Shown here piece by piece: positions 17,701-26,448 of a DNA stretch of 64,000 nucleotides. The notes beneath the pieces are model-generated. The model had not been told where the DNA came from. It ran no database searches and was given only the letters and a program-made list of their open reading frames with translations. The stretch lies in the NCBI GenBank assembly GCA_024401565.1, contig JAKSKU010000006.1:1-64000 (forward strand), written 5' to 3'. Position 1 is the stretch's first letter, and each line of letters opens with the position of its first letter. The DNA comes from Paludibacteraceae bacterium (lineage in GTDB: Bacteria > Bacteroidota > Bacteroidia > Bacteroidales > Paludibacteraceae). A program made the position numbers and the translations under genes.

Positions 17701-17888
17701 GAGAGAAAGGAGATATTGTGATTCTTTCGTTGGATGACTCTGTTGAAAACGACATTGTTGTTTACAACGCAGCAGGCCAGGCAGTAGCCAGAAGCACCGT
17801 CAACTCCGCCATCACGAGAATTCCGGTGAAAAGAGGCATTTATGTGGTGAGATGTGGAAAAGGAGGCGAGACAGTGATAGTGAGATAA
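14799..17888 (+). CDS. Secreted GH43-GH30 fusion with ricin-B lectin and T9SS sorting domains
   Basis: Domains in order: signal peptide (MTRRFLMSLLLVALSALSFA); a five-blade GH43-like domain to about residue 340 (GLRDPF with catalytic Asp, TWAPEAV, EGPTCF with Glu); a GH30 barrel about 350-790 (MEGWGVSLCWW, acid/base Glu in APFNEPN, nucleophile in WMSETGSGG); a ricin-type beta-trefoil about 800-950 (NQRWYF, NKLLDLESG); and a T9SS type-A sorting domain (IVVYNAAGQAVA to RGIYVVRCG). GH30 of this type suggests beta-1,6-galactan or similar, GH43 arabinose or galactose side chains: substrate is inference. A start four codons upstream (14787) is possible. Confidence 0.85.
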   Translation: MTRRFLMSLLLVALSALSFAAEKDYSAYLFAYFKGEGLAQGEQIYFAVSRDGLNWKDLNGGNPVLTSSLGEKGLRDPFIMRSADGDKFFVIATDLKINGNGNWSAAQTSGSKSIMVWESSDLVNWSEQRMCKVAVDGAGCTWAPEAVYDEASGEYIVFWSSKIPTTQSVPNNDYTHRVYYCTTKDFKTFSEAKVWMELKNQQNRTISVIDATVIKVGDTYYRFKKNEATEAHKSGMPSTGKYIIMEKSTSLLGEWTEVNSQMSQISGVEGPTCFKFNGEDKWCLFIDDFGGKGYYPLVTTDLSSGKFTQVASGEYSLPSVMRHGSVISLTEEEYSNLRNKYEQRPAAMCNVRINPAARQQTMEGWGVSLCWWAGQCGKWTEDKVNDLVDMLTSEDKLNFNIFRYNIGGGDVPSHANGHMVNGKGKRAEMEGFKATENSAYNWNADAAQRKIMLKLRDARKNDVVFEAFSNSAPYWMTYSGCASGNNDGSKDNLKPEYYGKFCDYLIDVCKHYKDTYGIEFKTLAPFNEPNTNFWYNKGSQEGCHFDPSSQVKVIRTLYPKLKNSGLKTVISASDETNVPLAIGELQTFIKEGDIIPMLGQYNTHTYGGSIQDKANLKDLVTETRLPFWMSETGSGGDGIGGNLAMAQRMFDDLNYLQPQAWIDWQFVEEKNDQWCFVRGSFDGQTYYIVKNFYVRMQVTRFIKQGYTMLGTGRNDILAAISPDGDKVVVVMLNTGTSQKTVSVDLSLLNKVDAKAQLYVTNSNRDCQRMADVEVYDGRLDYTMGGQEISTLIFSTECGDGMANFTAEMPYMIVPRASTSPITLNGTSLQLGNLSITNTNQRWYFSKLANGNYNIYTLVNNDKMALTDNGSYYLSISSLNPSSKSQEFKVESLGDNSFKIVSASNNKLLDLESGKFDVNTKVGLWQSGATGANVHREWRILSVPFTAVPVKEETSVENNSSSPSTLVYGEKGDIVILSLDDSVENDIVVYNAAGQAVARSTVNSAITRIPVKRGIYVVRCGKGGETVIVR

Positions 17889-17917
17889 AGGCATAATTAG
17901 CCAATCCAAATATGAAT

Positions 17918-17958
17918 TATACTCCCGTGGATGCAGAGGTGTCCGCGGGAGTATTTTT
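17918..17958 (+). terminator. Terminator of the GH43-GH30 gene
   Basis: ATACTCCCG pairs with CGGGAGTAT and is followed by TTTTG. Confidence 0.6.
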
Positions 17959-18032
17959 GTGAACTCTTCTCTCATTTAGCATTTTTTTGCAGTTGTCCTT
18001 GAAATTATTGAGAGATTGTCCCAAAAAATGAA

Positions 18033-18040
18033 TATATTTG
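18033..18040 (+). promoter_or_regulatory. -7 promoter box for dapB
   Basis: TATATTTG fits TAnnTTTG, with TTG at 18016-18018 as a possible -33 element. Confidence 0.5.
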
Positions 18041-18073
18041 CCAAAATATTATAAAGTGTAAAAGAAGACGAAT

Positions 18074-18790
18074 ATGAAAATAGCGCTTATCGGCTACGGT
18101 AAAATGGGCCACATGATTGAGAAAATTGCAAGAGAGAGAGGTCATGAAATCGTATCTATCATTGATATTGACAATCGTGAGGATTTGAAGAGTGAGGCTT
18201 TCAAGAGTGCCGACGCTGCCATCGAGTTTACAGTGCCAACAACAGCTATTGACAATATCAACGCTTGCTTCGACGCAGGTGTGCCAGTTGTTTGTGGAAC
18301 TACTGGATGGACAAAGCAGATAGAGGAAGTTAAGGCGATAATGAAGCAGAAGAACGGAACTCTTTTCTGGAGCTCAAACTACTCGGTAGGTGTGAATATT
18401 TTCATGGCAGTCAACAAGTATTTGGCAAAGATCATGAACGGTTTCACTCAGTATAATGTTGAGATGACAGAGGTTCACCACATCCATAAGTTGGATGCTC
18501 CAAGTGGTACAGCTATCACTCTTGCTGAGGGAATACTTGAAAATTTGGATAGAAAGAATAATTGGACAAAGGAGGCTGAAGGTGCGTCTACGGATATTGC
18601 TATCAAGTCGATCCGTGAGGGTGAGGTCCCAGGCATCCACACTATTCGTTACGAGTCTGGTGTTGATTCAATCGAGATCACTCATGATGCAAAGAGCCGT
18701 GAGGGATTTGCTCTAGGAGCTGTGCTTGCTGCTGAGTTTACTGCAGGAAAGAAAGGCTTCTACGGCACTGAAGACATGTTCAAATTCTAA
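18074..18790 (+). CDS. dapB: 4-hydroxy-tetrahydrodipicolinate reductase
   Basis: Reduces 4-hydroxy-tetrahydrodipicolinate in the diaminopimelate/lysine pathway; cytosolic. Nucleotide-binding motif GYGKMGHM at residues 7-14, GTTGWT around residue 75, SSNYSVGVN, and the signature EVHHIHKLDAPSGTA with the catalytic His and the KxxxSGT substrate site. At 238 residues it is the short form common in Bacteroidetes. lepB follows after 25 nt, a pairing often kept in this phylum. Confidence 0.95.
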   Translation: MKIALIGYGKMGHMIEKIARERGHEIVSIIDIDNREDLKSEAFKSADAAIEFTVPTTAIDNINACFDAGVPVVCGTTGWTKQIEEVKAIMKQKNGTLFWSSNYSVGVNIFMAVNKYLAKIMNGFTQYNVEMTEVHHIHKLDAPSGTAITLAEGILENLDRKNNWTKEAEGASTDIAIKSIREGEVPGIHTIRYESGVDSIEITHDAKSREGFALGAVLAAEFTAGKKGFYGTEDMFKF

Positions 18791-18815
18791 TTCAAACGAT
18801 AAAAACTAATAAGAG

Positions 18816-20297
18816 ATGTTTGGTTTTTCGAAATCGAATAAAGTATTGAATTCAAAGGATAAAAAGGACGAGTATATCGGAAGAAAGAGTGGCACTTTGG
18901 CAGAACGATTCAAAGACACAAAAAAATCCGACTATATCAAGTTTGGAATTCTTGCCCTTGTGACTATTTTGTTCATGTTGTGGACAGGAAATCCAGCCGT
19001 GCTTTTGTTTTTGCTGTTCTTCCTTGATGTTTATGTGACAAGATATGTCGCATGGGATTGGTGGAAGAAGTCGGAAAATTCGGTTTTGAAGACGGTAGGA
19101 AGCTGGGTAGACGCGTTGATTTTCGCATTGGCGGTGGTTTATCCGATCAATATCTATTTGTTCCAGAATTACGTTATCCCGTCATCATCATTAGAGAAGA
19201 CGCTGCTTGTGGGAGACTATCTTTTTGTGAGCAAATGCAACTATGGCCCTCGTTCGCCGATGACTCCGCTTTCATTTCCGTTGGCGCAGCACACGTTGCC
19301 AGTATTGAACTGCAAATCGTATATCGAGAATCCGCAGTGGGAGTATAAGCGTCTTGCTGGATTGGAGGATGTGAAACTTTACGACATCGTGGTGTTCAAT
19401 TTCCCTGCCGGAGATACGGTTGCGATGAATGTGCAGAACCCTGACTACTACACTCTTGTGTCAATGTATGGAAGAGATAAGGTGTGGGAAGACAAGGCCA
19501 CATTCGGGGATATCGTTTGGCGACCAGTCGACAGACGAGAAAACTATGTAAAGAGATGTGTCGGATTGCCAGGCGACAACCTGTTGATATCAGACAAGAA
19601 TCTGTATATCAATGGCAAATTCGTAGACGCACCGGAACATGTGCAATACAATTATTTTGTAGAAGCCACAACTCTATTCTCTGAGAAAACATTTGAGGCT
19701 CTTGGCGTAAGCAAGGCTGATTATGAATATTGTATGGTGTCAACCGACTGGAAACGTATGCTTCAGTATAAGGCCAATGAGGACGGCACATACAACTACG
19801 TCTACAAACTTCCGCTTACTGCGGCGATGAAAAGCACTCTTGAGAAACGTCAGGACGTTGTGAGCATCAAGATTGAAGACGAGAGATTTGGCGGACATAC
19901 GTTCCCTCAAACAAAGGCGGACAACAAATGGACAAGAGATAATTACGGACCAATCCATATTCCAGCGAGAGGAGAGACAATCGAGCTGAACGCTGACAAT
20001 ATAGACCTTTACGCTCAGGCTATCCGTAATTACGAAGGCAATAAACTAGAATATTCTGGCGGTGACATTAAAATAAATGGGGAAACTGTCAGCTCATACA
20101 CATTCAAGATGAACTACTACTGGATGATGGGCGATAACAGACACAATTCAGCTGATTCCAGATATTGGGGATTCGTGCCAGAAGACCATATCGTTGGAAA
20201 ACCGATTTTCATCTGGCTTTCTATTGATGATGACAAGACGGGATTCTTTAATAGAATTCGTACTGAGCGCATTTTCAAGCGTATTCATAATGATTAA
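18816..20297 (+). CDS. lepB: Signal peptidase I
   Basis: Type I signal peptidase that removes signal peptides from exported proteins at the inner membrane. Membrane segments lie at about 43-72 and 97-117; the catalytic serine is S125 in IPSSSLEKTLLVGDYLFV and the catalytic lysine lies in YVKRCVGLPGDNL; box E is MMGDNRHNSADSRYWGFVP. It is 493 residues, with a long insert between boxes D and E that is typical of Bacteroidetes enzymes. Likely co-transcribed with dapB. Confidence 0.93.
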   Translation: MFGFSKSNKVLNSKDKKDEYIGRKSGTLAERFKDTKKSDYIKFGILALVTILFMLWTGNPAVLLFLLFFLDVYVTRYVAWDWWKKSENSVLKTVGSWVDALIFALAVVYPINIYLFQNYVIPSSSLEKTLLVGDYLFVSKCNYGPRSPMTPLSFPLAQHTLPVLNCKSYIENPQWEYKRLAGLEDVKLYDIVVFNFPAGDTVAMNVQNPDYYTLVSMYGRDKVWEDKATFGDIVWRPVDRRENYVKRCVGLPGDNLLISDKNLYINGKFVDAPEHVQYNYFVEATTLFSEKTFEALGVSKADYEYCMVSTDWKRMLQYKANEDGTYNYVYKLPLTAAMKSTLEKRQDVVSIKIEDERFGGHTFPQTKADNKWTRDNYGPIHIPARGETIELNADNIDLYAQAIRNYEGNKLEYSGGDIKINGETVSSYTFKMNYYWMMGDNRHNSADSRYWGFVPEDHIVGKPIFIWLSIDDDKTGFFNRIRTERIFKRIHND

Positions 20298-20300
20298 AGG

Positions 20301-20340
20301 GTAGAGATAACGAAAAACACGCGCGTCCGTGCGTCTCTAC
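20301..20340. repeat. GTAGAGACG repeat, copy 3
   Basis: GTAGAGA and TCTCTAC form the outer arms; the right half (GTCCGTGCGTCTCTAC) matches 54711-54726. It sits directly after lepB. Confidence 0.6.
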
Positions 20341-20372
20341 AAAATTGTTTAACTATTAAATACACTACGGCC

Positions 20373-21200
20373 ATGAACATGAAACATATCATTTCTTTGA
20401 TTATAGCGATGGCGTTGTCGGTAGGAAATCTTTTTTCGCAGGTTTCTTATGTGGACACTCCTGTATTTAAGGTTGGTGAGAAGGCAACTTATGGCATTTA
20501 CTTCAATCTTGGTTTCATATCGATGAAGGCAGGAAAAGTTAATTTTGAGGTGGGTGAGGCTGTTGTTCGAGGAGAAGATTGCTACAAACTCAGTGTTGAT
20601 GGATATACACAAGGAATGTTTGAAAAATTCTATGTTGTGAGAGACACGTTCACGTCATACATCAGCAAGAAGACACTTCAACCAGTGTATTACCACGATG
20701 GCAAGCATGAGGACAGCTATTGGAGTTACTCCACATATAACTATACAGACAACGGGTCTGATAGTTTGCATGTGAGATTCGAGTATATCAAGAGAAAAGG
20801 GACATCCAATACAGAGTTCAATATAAGCAAGAAAGCAAACGACTTGGTGGCAACATGCTATAAGATACGTAATATAGATGTGGCGTCGATGTCGAGGGGC
20901 AGTGTGGCTGCATTCTCGCTATTATTTGAAGATATCGTATACGAGTTAGGTTTGAAGTTTACTGGAAAGCAGACAGTCAAGCTTAAGAACGGTGATAAAT
21001 ATAAAGCATCAGTATTTGTTCCGACCCTTATCAAGGGCAACTTGTTCAAGAACGACGAAGATTTGAAAGTCTATGTTGCCGACGACGACAACCACTATCC
21101 GGTGTATGTGGAGGCAAGTCTGAAGATGGGAAAGGCCGTAGCGTCGCTTGAGAGCATTTCAGGGACTAAATATGAGCAATCGGGCAAAAAGAAAAAATAA
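20373..21200 (+). CDS. DUF3108 family exported protein
   Basis: A 275-residue protein with a signal peptide (MKHIISLIIAMALSVGNLFS) and a DUF3108-like beta-rich body: FKVGEKATYGIYFNLGFISMKAGKVNFEV at residues 30-58 is the family opening, then IDVASMSRG and a C-terminal VYVEASLKMGKAVASL. DUF3108 proteins are periplasmic or outer-membrane proteins without known activity. Start could be the ATG at 20379. It lies between lepB and a response regulator on the same strand. Confidence 0.78.
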   Translation: MNMKHIISLIIAMALSVGNLFSQVSYVDTPVFKVGEKATYGIYFNLGFISMKAGKVNFEVGEAVVRGEDCYKLSVDGYTQGMFEKFYVVRDTFTSYISKKTLQPVYYHDGKHEDSYWSYSTYNYTDNGSDSLHVRFEYIKRKGTSNTEFNISKKANDLVATCYKIRNIDVASMSRGSVAAFSLLFEDIVYELGLKFTGKQTVKLKNGDKYKASVFVPTLIKGNLFKNDEDLKVYVADDDNHYPVYVEASLKMGKAVASLESISGTKYEQSGKKKK

Positions 21201-21267
21201 AAGTATTGCCAATCATGAAAACCACTAGACTACCAAATTTTAAGAAAACAAGGATTTAATATATAGG

Positions 21268-22458
21268 ATGGCAAAAATTTTAGTAGTTGATGACGAGAGA
21301 AGTATCCGAAATTCAATGAAGGAAGTTCTTGGATTTGAAGGACACACAGTAATTCTCGCGGAAGACGGAGAAAGCGGATTGAAAGAAGCGGAGAAAGAGC
21401 AGTTTGATCTTGTGTTTTCGGACATCAAGATGCCGAAGATGGATGGAATCGAGCTACTCGCTAAGATGAGACAATTGCAACCGTCTACCAAAATGATTTT
21501 GATTTCAGGACACGGCACTATTGAGACTGCCGTGCAGTGTATGCGCAACGGAGCCTTCGACTTCATTGAGAAGCCGATGAACCTGAATCGTCTGTTGCAG
21601 GCGGTGAAGGAGGCGATGACGAGCGACAGTACCGAAGGAAGCAATCTTCGTGCCACAATCTCAAACGGTGTGAAGAGAGCAATTGGAGGTTCCTCAGACG
21701 AGCGTGAGATGGTTGGAAAAAGCGATCAGATCAATCATTTGCGTGCGTTGATAGATAGAGTGGCGCCTACCGATGCCAGAGTGCTCATCACAGGTGAGAA
21801 CGGAACGGGTAAGGAGGTTGTGGCTCATCAGATATTTGCGAAGAGTGGAAGAGCTAACAAGCCTTTTATTGAGGTCAACTGTGCGGCAATACCTGCGGAG
21901 TTGATAGAGAGTGAGCTTTTCGGACATGAGAAGGGAGCCTTCACGTCGGCTTTGAAGCAGAGAATCGGTAAATTCGAGCAGGCAGACGGAGGTACACTTT
22001 TCCTTGATGAGATCGGAGATATGAGTTTGGCCGCGCAGACAAAGGTGTTGCGAGTGCTGCAGGAGGGAGTGCTGACAAGAGTAGGTGGAGACAAGGCTAT
22101 AAAAGTAGACGTGAGAGTGATTGCGGCTACCAATAAGAACCTTAAGAATGAGATAGAGAAAGGCAACTTCAGAGAAGACCTTTACCACCGTTTGAGCGTC
22201 ATCCCATTGTGCGTGCCGCCTTTGAGAGAGCGTAAGGACGATATACCGTTGCTTGTGGAGCATTTCATAAGCAAGTATGACGCGGCCACGGGTCAGAAAC
22301 ATAAGTTTGACCAGGAAGCTATGACACATCTGCAGTCTTTTGAATGGAATGGAAATATCCGTGAGCTGAAGAATGTGGTTGAGCGACTTGCGATCTTGTG
22401 TAATGACGTGATCACAGAAGAGGATGTGAAGAACTACGCAAGGCCAGTCTTCTTGTAG
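21268..22458 (+). CDS. NtrC-like sigma-54 activator lacking the DNA-binding domain
   Basis: A 396-residue response regulator. Receiver domain 1-120 (VDDERSIRNS, phospho-acceptor Asp in VFSDIKMPKMDG, GHGTIETA, KP in FIEKPMN). AAA+ domain about 145-380: Walker A GENGTGKE, the sigma-54 contact loop GAFTSA, Walker B GGTLFLDEIGDM and the arginine finger region LREDLYHRL. It ends shortly after the AAA+ lid (NYARPVFL), without the Fis-type helix-turn-helix usual in this family. The stop TAG is part of a dispersed repeat. No histidine kinase is adjacent. Confidence 0.9.
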   Translation: MAKILVVDDERSIRNSMKEVLGFEGHTVILAEDGESGLKEAEKEQFDLVFSDIKMPKMDGIELLAKMRQLQPSTKMILISGHGTIETAVQCMRNGAFDFIEKPMNLNRLLQAVKEAMTSDSTEGSNLRATISNGVKRAIGGSSDEREMVGKSDQINHLRALIDRVAPTDARVLITGENGTGKEVVAHQIFAKSGRANKPFIEVNCAAIPAELIESELFGHEKGAFTSALKQRIGKFEQADGGTLFLDEIGDMSLAAQTKVLRVLQEGVLTRVGGDKAIKVDVRVIAATNKNLKNEIEKGNFREDLYHRLSVIPLCVPPLRERKDDIPLLVEHFISKYDAATGQKHKFDQEAMTHLQSFEWNGNIRELKNVVERLAILCNDVITEEDVKNYARPVFL

Positions 22459-22480
22459 AGACGCAAAGGCGTGCGTCTAT
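22455..22480. repeat. GTAGAGACG repeat supplying a stop codon, copy 4
   Basis: GTAGAGACGC and GCGTCTAT arms. Bases 22456-22458 (TAG) are the stop codon of the sigma-54 activator. Confidence 0.65.
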
Positions 22481-22601
22481 TTCGACACGTACGAGAGCCT
22501 AATTTGCGCAATGAATTGTTTGTTTGTCGCGCAAATAGTGTTTTGTGGCATTTCAGCGTTGTTTTTATGCATATTTTTAGTGTCATTGAACATAAAGTTT
22601 T

Positions 22602-22609
22602 TATTTTTG
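22602..22609 (+). promoter_or_regulatory. -7 promoter box for the GH94 gene
   Basis: TATTTTTG fits TAnnTTTG, giving a 5' untranslated region of about 65 nt. Confidence 0.5.
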
Positions 22610-22682
22610 TAGGCCCAAGAGTGGATTTATAATCTAGAAATTGGGTTTAGATTAGGAAATTTAAAAATTAATATAATTAAAC

Positions 22683-25169
22683 ATGGATTTTGGACATTTT
22701 GACGATGCGAACCGTGAGTTCGTCATCACCAATCCCGCAACCCCATTCCCTTGGATCAACTATCTAGGAAATGAGGATTTCTTTGGTTTGATCTCAAACA
22801 CAGCTGGTGGATATGATTTCTACAAGGACGCTAAGTTCCGTCGTATCACACGTTACCGTTACAACGGTGTTCCTATGGATAACGGTGGTCGTTACTTCTA
22901 CATCAACGACAATGGTACAGTGTGGAACCCAGGTTGGAAGCCTTGCAAGACTCCGCTAGATTCTTACGAGTGCCGCCACGGTATGAACTACACTCGCATC
23001 ACTGGTTCAAAGAACGGTATCGAGGCATCAGTTCTTTTCTTCGTTCCATTGAAGACATGGGCTGAGGTTCAGAAAGTGACATTGAAGAACACTACAACTT
23101 ACACAAAGAAGATCAAGTTGTTCTCATTCGCTGAGTGGTGTTTGTGGAATGCAGCTACAGATATGGAGAACTTCCAGCGTAACTGGTCTACAGGTGAGGT
23201 TGAGATCGACGGTAGCGTAATCTACCACAAGACAGAGTATAAGGAGCGTCGTGATCACTATGCATACTACGCAGTAACAAATGCAAAGATCGACGGTTAT
23301 GATACAGACCGTGAGTCGTTCATCGGTCTATACAACGAGTTCGCTGATCCTCAGTGTGTAATGGCAGGCAAGCCAGGTAACTCATTGGCACACGGATGGT
23401 CGCCAATCGCGTCTCACTACATCGAGGTTGAGCTTAAACCAGGTGAGAGCAAGGACTACATCTTCGTTCTTGGTTATGTAGAGAACAAGCAGGAGGAGAA
23501 GTTCTCTAAGGAGGACATCGCACGCAAGAAGAGCGGCGAGTTGATCTCTTCTCAGGATTCAGACGTAACACTAGTAAACAAGAAGAAGGCACAGGAGCTA
23601 ATCAAGAGATTCTCTACAGTTGCTGCTGTTGACGCTGCATTCGCAGAGTTGGCTAACATGTGGGATATCCTTCTTGACAAGTATGTTGTTAAGTCAGAGG
23701 ATGACAAGCTTAACCGTATGGTTAACATCTGGAGCCAGTACCAGTGTATGATCACATTCAACTTCTCTCGTTCAGCTTCATTCTTCGAGAGCGGTGTTGG
23801 TCGTGGTATGGGATTCCGTGACTCTAACCAGGACTTGGTTGGTTTCGTTCACCAGATTCCTTCTCGTGCTCGCGAGCGTATAATTGATATCGCGTCTACT
23901 CAGTTCCCTGACGGAGGTTGCTACCACCAGTACCAGCCACTAACTAAGCATGGTAACAATGACATCGGTGGTGGATTCAACGATGACCCATGCTGGTTGA
24001 TCTTCGGTACTGCTGCATACGTTAAGGAGTCAGGAGACTTCTCTATCCTTAAGGAGCCAGTTCCATTCGATAACAAGCCAGGTACAGAGGTTTCATTGTT
24101 CGAGCACTTGAAGATCTCTTTCAACCATGTTGTTAACAACCTTGGACCTCACATGTTGCCACTTATCGGTCGTGCTGACTGGAACGACTGTTTGAACTTG
24201 AACTGCTTCTCTTGGGATCCAAACGAGTCATTCCAGACTACAGAGAACAACTCAGTAGGTTCAAAGGCAGAGTCTTTGATGATCGCAGGTTTGTTCGTAG
24301 TAACTGGTAAGGACTATGTAGAGCTATGTAAGGAGATCGGTGAGACAGCAGAGGCTGAGCGCGCACAGAAGTGCATCGACTCAATGGTTGAGGCAGTTAA
24401 GAAGCACGGTTGGGACGGCGAGTGGTACCTACGTGCATACGACTTCTACGGAAACAAGATTGGTTCTAACGAGTGTGAGGAAGGTAAGATCTTCATCGAG
24501 TCTCAGGGATTCTGTACAATGGCAGGTATCGGACTTGAGGAAGGTATGGTTGACAAGGCTATCGACTCATGTAAGAAATATCTTGACTGTGAGCACGGTA
24601 TGGTACTTAACAACCCTGCTTACACAACTTACCACGTTGAGATGGGTGAGATTTCTTCTTATCCTGCAGGTTACAAGGAGAACGCAGGTATCTTCTGTCA
24701 CAACAACCCATGGGTTATCATTGGTGAGACAGTTGCTTCTCGTGGTAACGATGCTTGGGAGTTGTTCCGCAAGATCGCTCCTATGTACTTGAAGGATCAG
24801 GCACTTCACAAGGTAGAGCCATACGTAAACTGCCAGATGGTTGCAGGTAAGGATGCCGCTAAGCCAGGTGAGGGTAAGAACTCATGGTTGACAGGTACAG
24901 CTGCTTGGATGTGGTTGACAGTATCTCAGTACTTGCTAGGTATCAAGCCTTCATACAAGGGATTGGAGATCAACCCATGTCTTCCATCAGACATGAAGCC
25001 TTACACAGTTAACCGTAAGTTCCGTGATGCTGACTACATCATTAGAGTAGTTCCTAATGGTGCGCAGAAGGGTGTAAAGAAGGTTACTGTTAACGGTAAG
25101 GAAATTGCTGGTAACATTGTTCCTATGCAGCCTGCTGGATCTAAGACTATTGTTGAGGTAGAGATGTAA
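22683..25169 (+). CDS. GH94 cellobiose phosphorylase
   Basis: Cleaves cellobiose with phosphate to glucose 1-phosphate and glucose, saving ATP; cytosolic (no signal peptide). The 828 residues match GH94 cellobiose phosphorylases in length and layout: beta-sandwich N-domain ([21 protein letters not shown]) and an alpha-barrel with [22 protein letters not shown] and the catalytic-acid motif [12 protein letters not shown]. Codon use is strongly biased (few rare codons), as in highly expressed genes. The neighbouring endoglucanases and transporters support cellobiose as substrate; related beta-glucosides cannot be excluded. Confidence 0.92.
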   Translation: MDFGHFDDANREFVITNPATPFPWINYLGNEDFFGLISNTAGGYDFYKDAKFRRITRYRYNGVPMDNGGRYFYINDNGTVWNPGWKPCKTPLDSYECRHGMNYTRITGSKNGIEASVLFFVPLKTWAEVQKVTLKNTTTYTKKIKLFSFAEWCLWNAATDMENFQRNWSTGEVEIDGSVIYHKTEYKERRDHYAYYAVTNAKIDGYDTDRESFIGLYNEFADPQCVMAGKPGNSLAHGWSPIASHYIEVELKPGESKDYIFVLGYVENKQEEKFSKEDIARKKSGELISSQDSDVTLVNKKKAQELIKRFSTVAAVDAAFAELANMWDILLDKYVVKSEDDKLNRMVNIWSQYQCMITFNFSRSASFFESGVGRGMGFRDSNQDLVGFVHQIPSRARERIIDIASTQFPDGGCYHQYQPLTKHGNNDIGGGFNDDPCWLIFGTAAYVKESGDFSILKEPVPFDNKPGTEVSLFEHLKISFNHVVNNLGPHMLPLIGRADWNDCLNLNCFSWDPNESFQTTENNSVGSKAESLMIAGLFVVTGKDYVELCKEIGETAEAERAQKCIDSMVEAVKKHGWDGEWYLRAYDFYGNKIGSNECEEGKIFIESQGFCTMAGIGLEEGMVDKAIDSCKKYLDCEHGMVLNNPAYTTYHVEMGEISSYPAGYKENAGIFCHNNPWVIIGETVASRGNDAWELFRKIAPMYLKDQALHKVEPYVNCQMVAGKDAAKPGEGKNSWLTGTAAWMWLTVSQYLLGIKPSYKGLEINPCLPSDMKPYTVNRKFRDADYIIRVVPNGAQKGVKKVTVNGKEIAGNIVPMQPAGSKTIVEVEM

Positions 25170-25184
25170 TACATCTTCATAAAA

Positions 25185-25216
25185 ATAAGGGGAGTGTTTA
25201 AAGACTCCCCTTATTC
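25185..25216 (+). terminator. Hairpin between GH94 and GH5 genes
   Basis: AATAAGGGGAGT pairs with GACTCCCCTTATT. T run is weak, so it may only reduce read-through or protect the upstream mRNA. Confidence 0.55.
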
Positions 25217-25244
25217 TATTTAGTCATTCATAAAAGGAAGAGAT

Positions 25245-26426
25245 ATGAGAAGACTGATATACATTATAGCGGTAATTGGAGCTGCTTTGATGTCAAGTTG
25301 TGGTCAGAAGACAGATGGAAAAGCATCAGAAGTAGTCGTTGACACTATTCCTCCAGTGCAGAAATATGGTGCATTGCAGGTAAAGGGATTGCAGCTATGT
25401 GACAAAGAGGGTAATCCTGTTCAGTTGGCTGGATTAAGCACTATGGGCTATCAATGGTTTGGCCAGTGCTATACAAAAGAGTCTATCACACAAATGGTGA
25501 AAGACTGGCATATTAGCATACTTCGTTTGGCGATGTATGTGGAAGAAGGAGGCTATAATTATAAGCCAGAAATCAGAGATGAGATGTGTAATCTTATCGA
25601 TGTTTGTGAGGAACTTGGTGTTTATTGTATCATGGACTGGCATATACTTACACCTGGAAATCCTCTAGATCCAAAATATTCGAAAGCAGAGGAATTCTTT
25701 AGATATATGGCGAAACGCAATGCTAACAAGCAGAATGTGTTGTATGAGATCTGTAATGAGCCTAACGGTAATTCGGTGACATGGGATACAATTGCTGTTT
25801 ATGCCAACAAAATCATTCCAATCATACACGCGGCTTACGATAGTGTAAACGCACCTCATCCAATTGTTGTTGTCGGCACTCCTCAGTGGTGCCAGTTGGT
25901 AGATGCCTGCATCAAAGATGGCAGATACCAGGGCAACGGAAAGGATTTGGACGCATATTTGCCAGATCGTGACGCACGTTTGAAATATGATAACGTGATG
26001 TATTCGTTCCATTTCTATGCTGCCACTCATAATGAAGGATTTGAGAAAGACGGTAAGCCAAACTACTACGATATGTATTCATACTTGTATGAAGTGCTTG
26101 GCCGACTTCCAGTATTCTGTACAGAGTTCGGTTGTGTAGAGTCTTGGGGTGGTGGAGATGAGGATTTCGACCGCACAGACAGATGGTTGTTGATGCTTTC
26201 GGGTAACAACGCGGGAAAGCAGAGAGTCAGCTTCTGTAACTGGAGCTTCTGCGACAAGGATGAGACAGCTTCTGTGTTGCGCCCTGGTTCTTGCCAGGCC
26301 AAAGACTGGGATAGCCGTACACCTGCAGGAGAATACTTGAAGAGAGTGTTGAATGTCATCAACTGCGGAGCTCAGGACACAAGTGTCTTGAAGAAGTCGA
26401 ACATTTATATTAAGAGACAAAACTAA
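25245..26426 (+). CDS. GH5 endoglucanase, lipoprotein
   Basis: A 393-residue cellulase of family GH5 (subfamily 2-like). Lipoprotein signal with lipobox MSSC (C19), so attached to the periplasmic or outer membrane. Barrel features: LAGLSTMGYQWFG, LRLAMYV, YCIMDWHIL, acid/base Glu in YEICNEPNG, YSFHFYAATH and nucleophile Glu in FCTEFGCVE. Expected to cut beta-1,4-glucan or oligomers into cellobiose. The transporter gene starts 22 nt after it, so they are co-transcribed. Confidence 0.92.
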   Translation: MRRLIYIIAVIGAALMSSCGQKTDGKASEVVVDTIPPVQKYGALQVKGLQLCDKEGNPVQLAGLSTMGYQWFGQCYTKESITQMVKDWHISILRLAMYVEEGGYNYKPEIRDEMCNLIDVCEELGVYCIMDWHILTPGNPLDPKYSKAEEFFRYMAKRNANKQNVLYEICNEPNGNSVTWDTIAVYANKIIPIIHAAYDSVNAPHPIVVVGTPQWCQLVDACIKDGRYQGNGKDLDAYLPDRDARLKYDNVMYSFHFYAATHNEGFEKDGKPNYYDMYSYLYEVLGRLPVFCTEFGCVESWGGGDEDFDRTDRWLLMLSGNNAGKQRVSFCNWSFCDKDETASVLRPGSCQAKDWDSRTPAGEYLKRVLNVINCGAQDTSVLKKSNIYIKRQN

Positions 26427-26448
26427 TACTAAAAAACATAGGTTTATT

